A DNA stretch of 64,000 bases from Elymus sibiricus. Taxonomy: Eukaryota > Streptophyta > Magnoliopsida > Poales > Poaceae. Below, in pieces: positions 63,795-64,000 of this stretch (position 1 is its first letter; each line of letters starts with the position of its first letter). Under the pieces are notes generated by a model. The model was not told where the DNA came from and did not search any database. It saw only the letters and a program-made list of their open reading frames with translations. The position numbers were made by a program, and so were the translations under genes. Location of the stretch: positions 401,035,886 to 401,099,885 of the forward strand of contig CM077666.1 of assembly GCA_039707655.1 (NCBI GenBank). Reading direction: 5' to 3'.

Positions 63795-64000
63795 TGAGGG
63801 TGTCCCAGACTAGGGGTACTAGCCCATGGGGTTTCTCACCCGTGGGCCGAACTGAGGCCCGCTAGTCACCACCTGGAGGATGGCCGAAGTTGTATACCTC
63901 GTCGTAAGCAAGATGGAAACCACCGAAGACTTGGCGTGTACTTCAAGGACGGCTCTTGTATCCGGCATGTTTATCCCTAGTTGGTAACTGACCTTATGTG
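63795..64000 (+). mobile_element. Start of another Gypsy LTR (cut by window edge)
   Basis: Begins tgagggtgtcccagactagg and follows the general order of the A/B LTRs (gggccg, gaagacttggcgt, catgtttatccct, aaccgac-like) with considerable divergence. It runs off the right edge. The five bases before it are ctcgg, the expected target duplication to look for at the far end. Confidence 0.7.

Overview
This window looks like nuclear DNA from a grass of the wheat/barley tribe (Triticeae). The evidence is the repeat content: a solo Angela/BARE-1/WIS-type Copia LTR, Tat-lineage Gypsy elements with two RNase H domains, a large retrotransposon derivative (LARD) with ~4.3-kb LTRs, PIF/Harbinger and Mutator-like elements, and LINEs. 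The only gene models that look intact are plant-specific and intronless: a family-1 UDP-glycosyltransferase and a subtilase. The tribe is inferred from remembered repeat families, not from a search.

Left part (1-15.4 kb) is a gene island with debris. It holds the 3' part of an RTE-type LINE, the last exon(s) of an F-box/LRR-type gene, two decayed RNase H-domain fragments, a perfect 112-bp tandem duplication, a foldback element with internal ~144-bp repeats, and a Mutator-like MITE. Next come a PIF/Harbinger element (5381-9196) split by a solo Copia LTR, the intact UDP-glycosyltransferase gene (9399-10850), a second Harbinger-type element, a NOP56-like pseudogene, and a second foldback element.

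Middle part (15.41-59.68 kb) is one nested stack at a single original site. A 5'-truncated minus-strand LINE (12-bp target duplication aataacctagct) was hit by LTR element D (TSD ccgac). D was hit by Gypsy element A. A was hit three times: by Gypsy element B (TSD gttgg), by GC-rich Gypsy element C (TSD acaac/acagc, one mismatch) and by LARD element E (TSD agact). Removing each element restores the reading frame or repeat continuity of its host, which supports the reconstruction. A has gag and protease but no RT/integrase. B has an open RT-RNase H-integrase frame but lacks the gag core. A and B both carry a multi-exon gene on the opposite strand between pol and the 3' LTR. C carries, also antisense, a broken gene for a protein with an RGG-rich N-terminus, a B3-type DNA-binding domain and an acidic tail. 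The antisense genes are the most unusual content here.

Right part (59.68-64 kb) returns to genic DNA: an intact secreted subtilase gene on the minus strand (60121-62394) with a TATA box, then a LINE-like remnant and the start of another Gypsy LTR cut off by the window edge. I saw no tRNA, rRNA, CRISPR array or prokaryotic operon.
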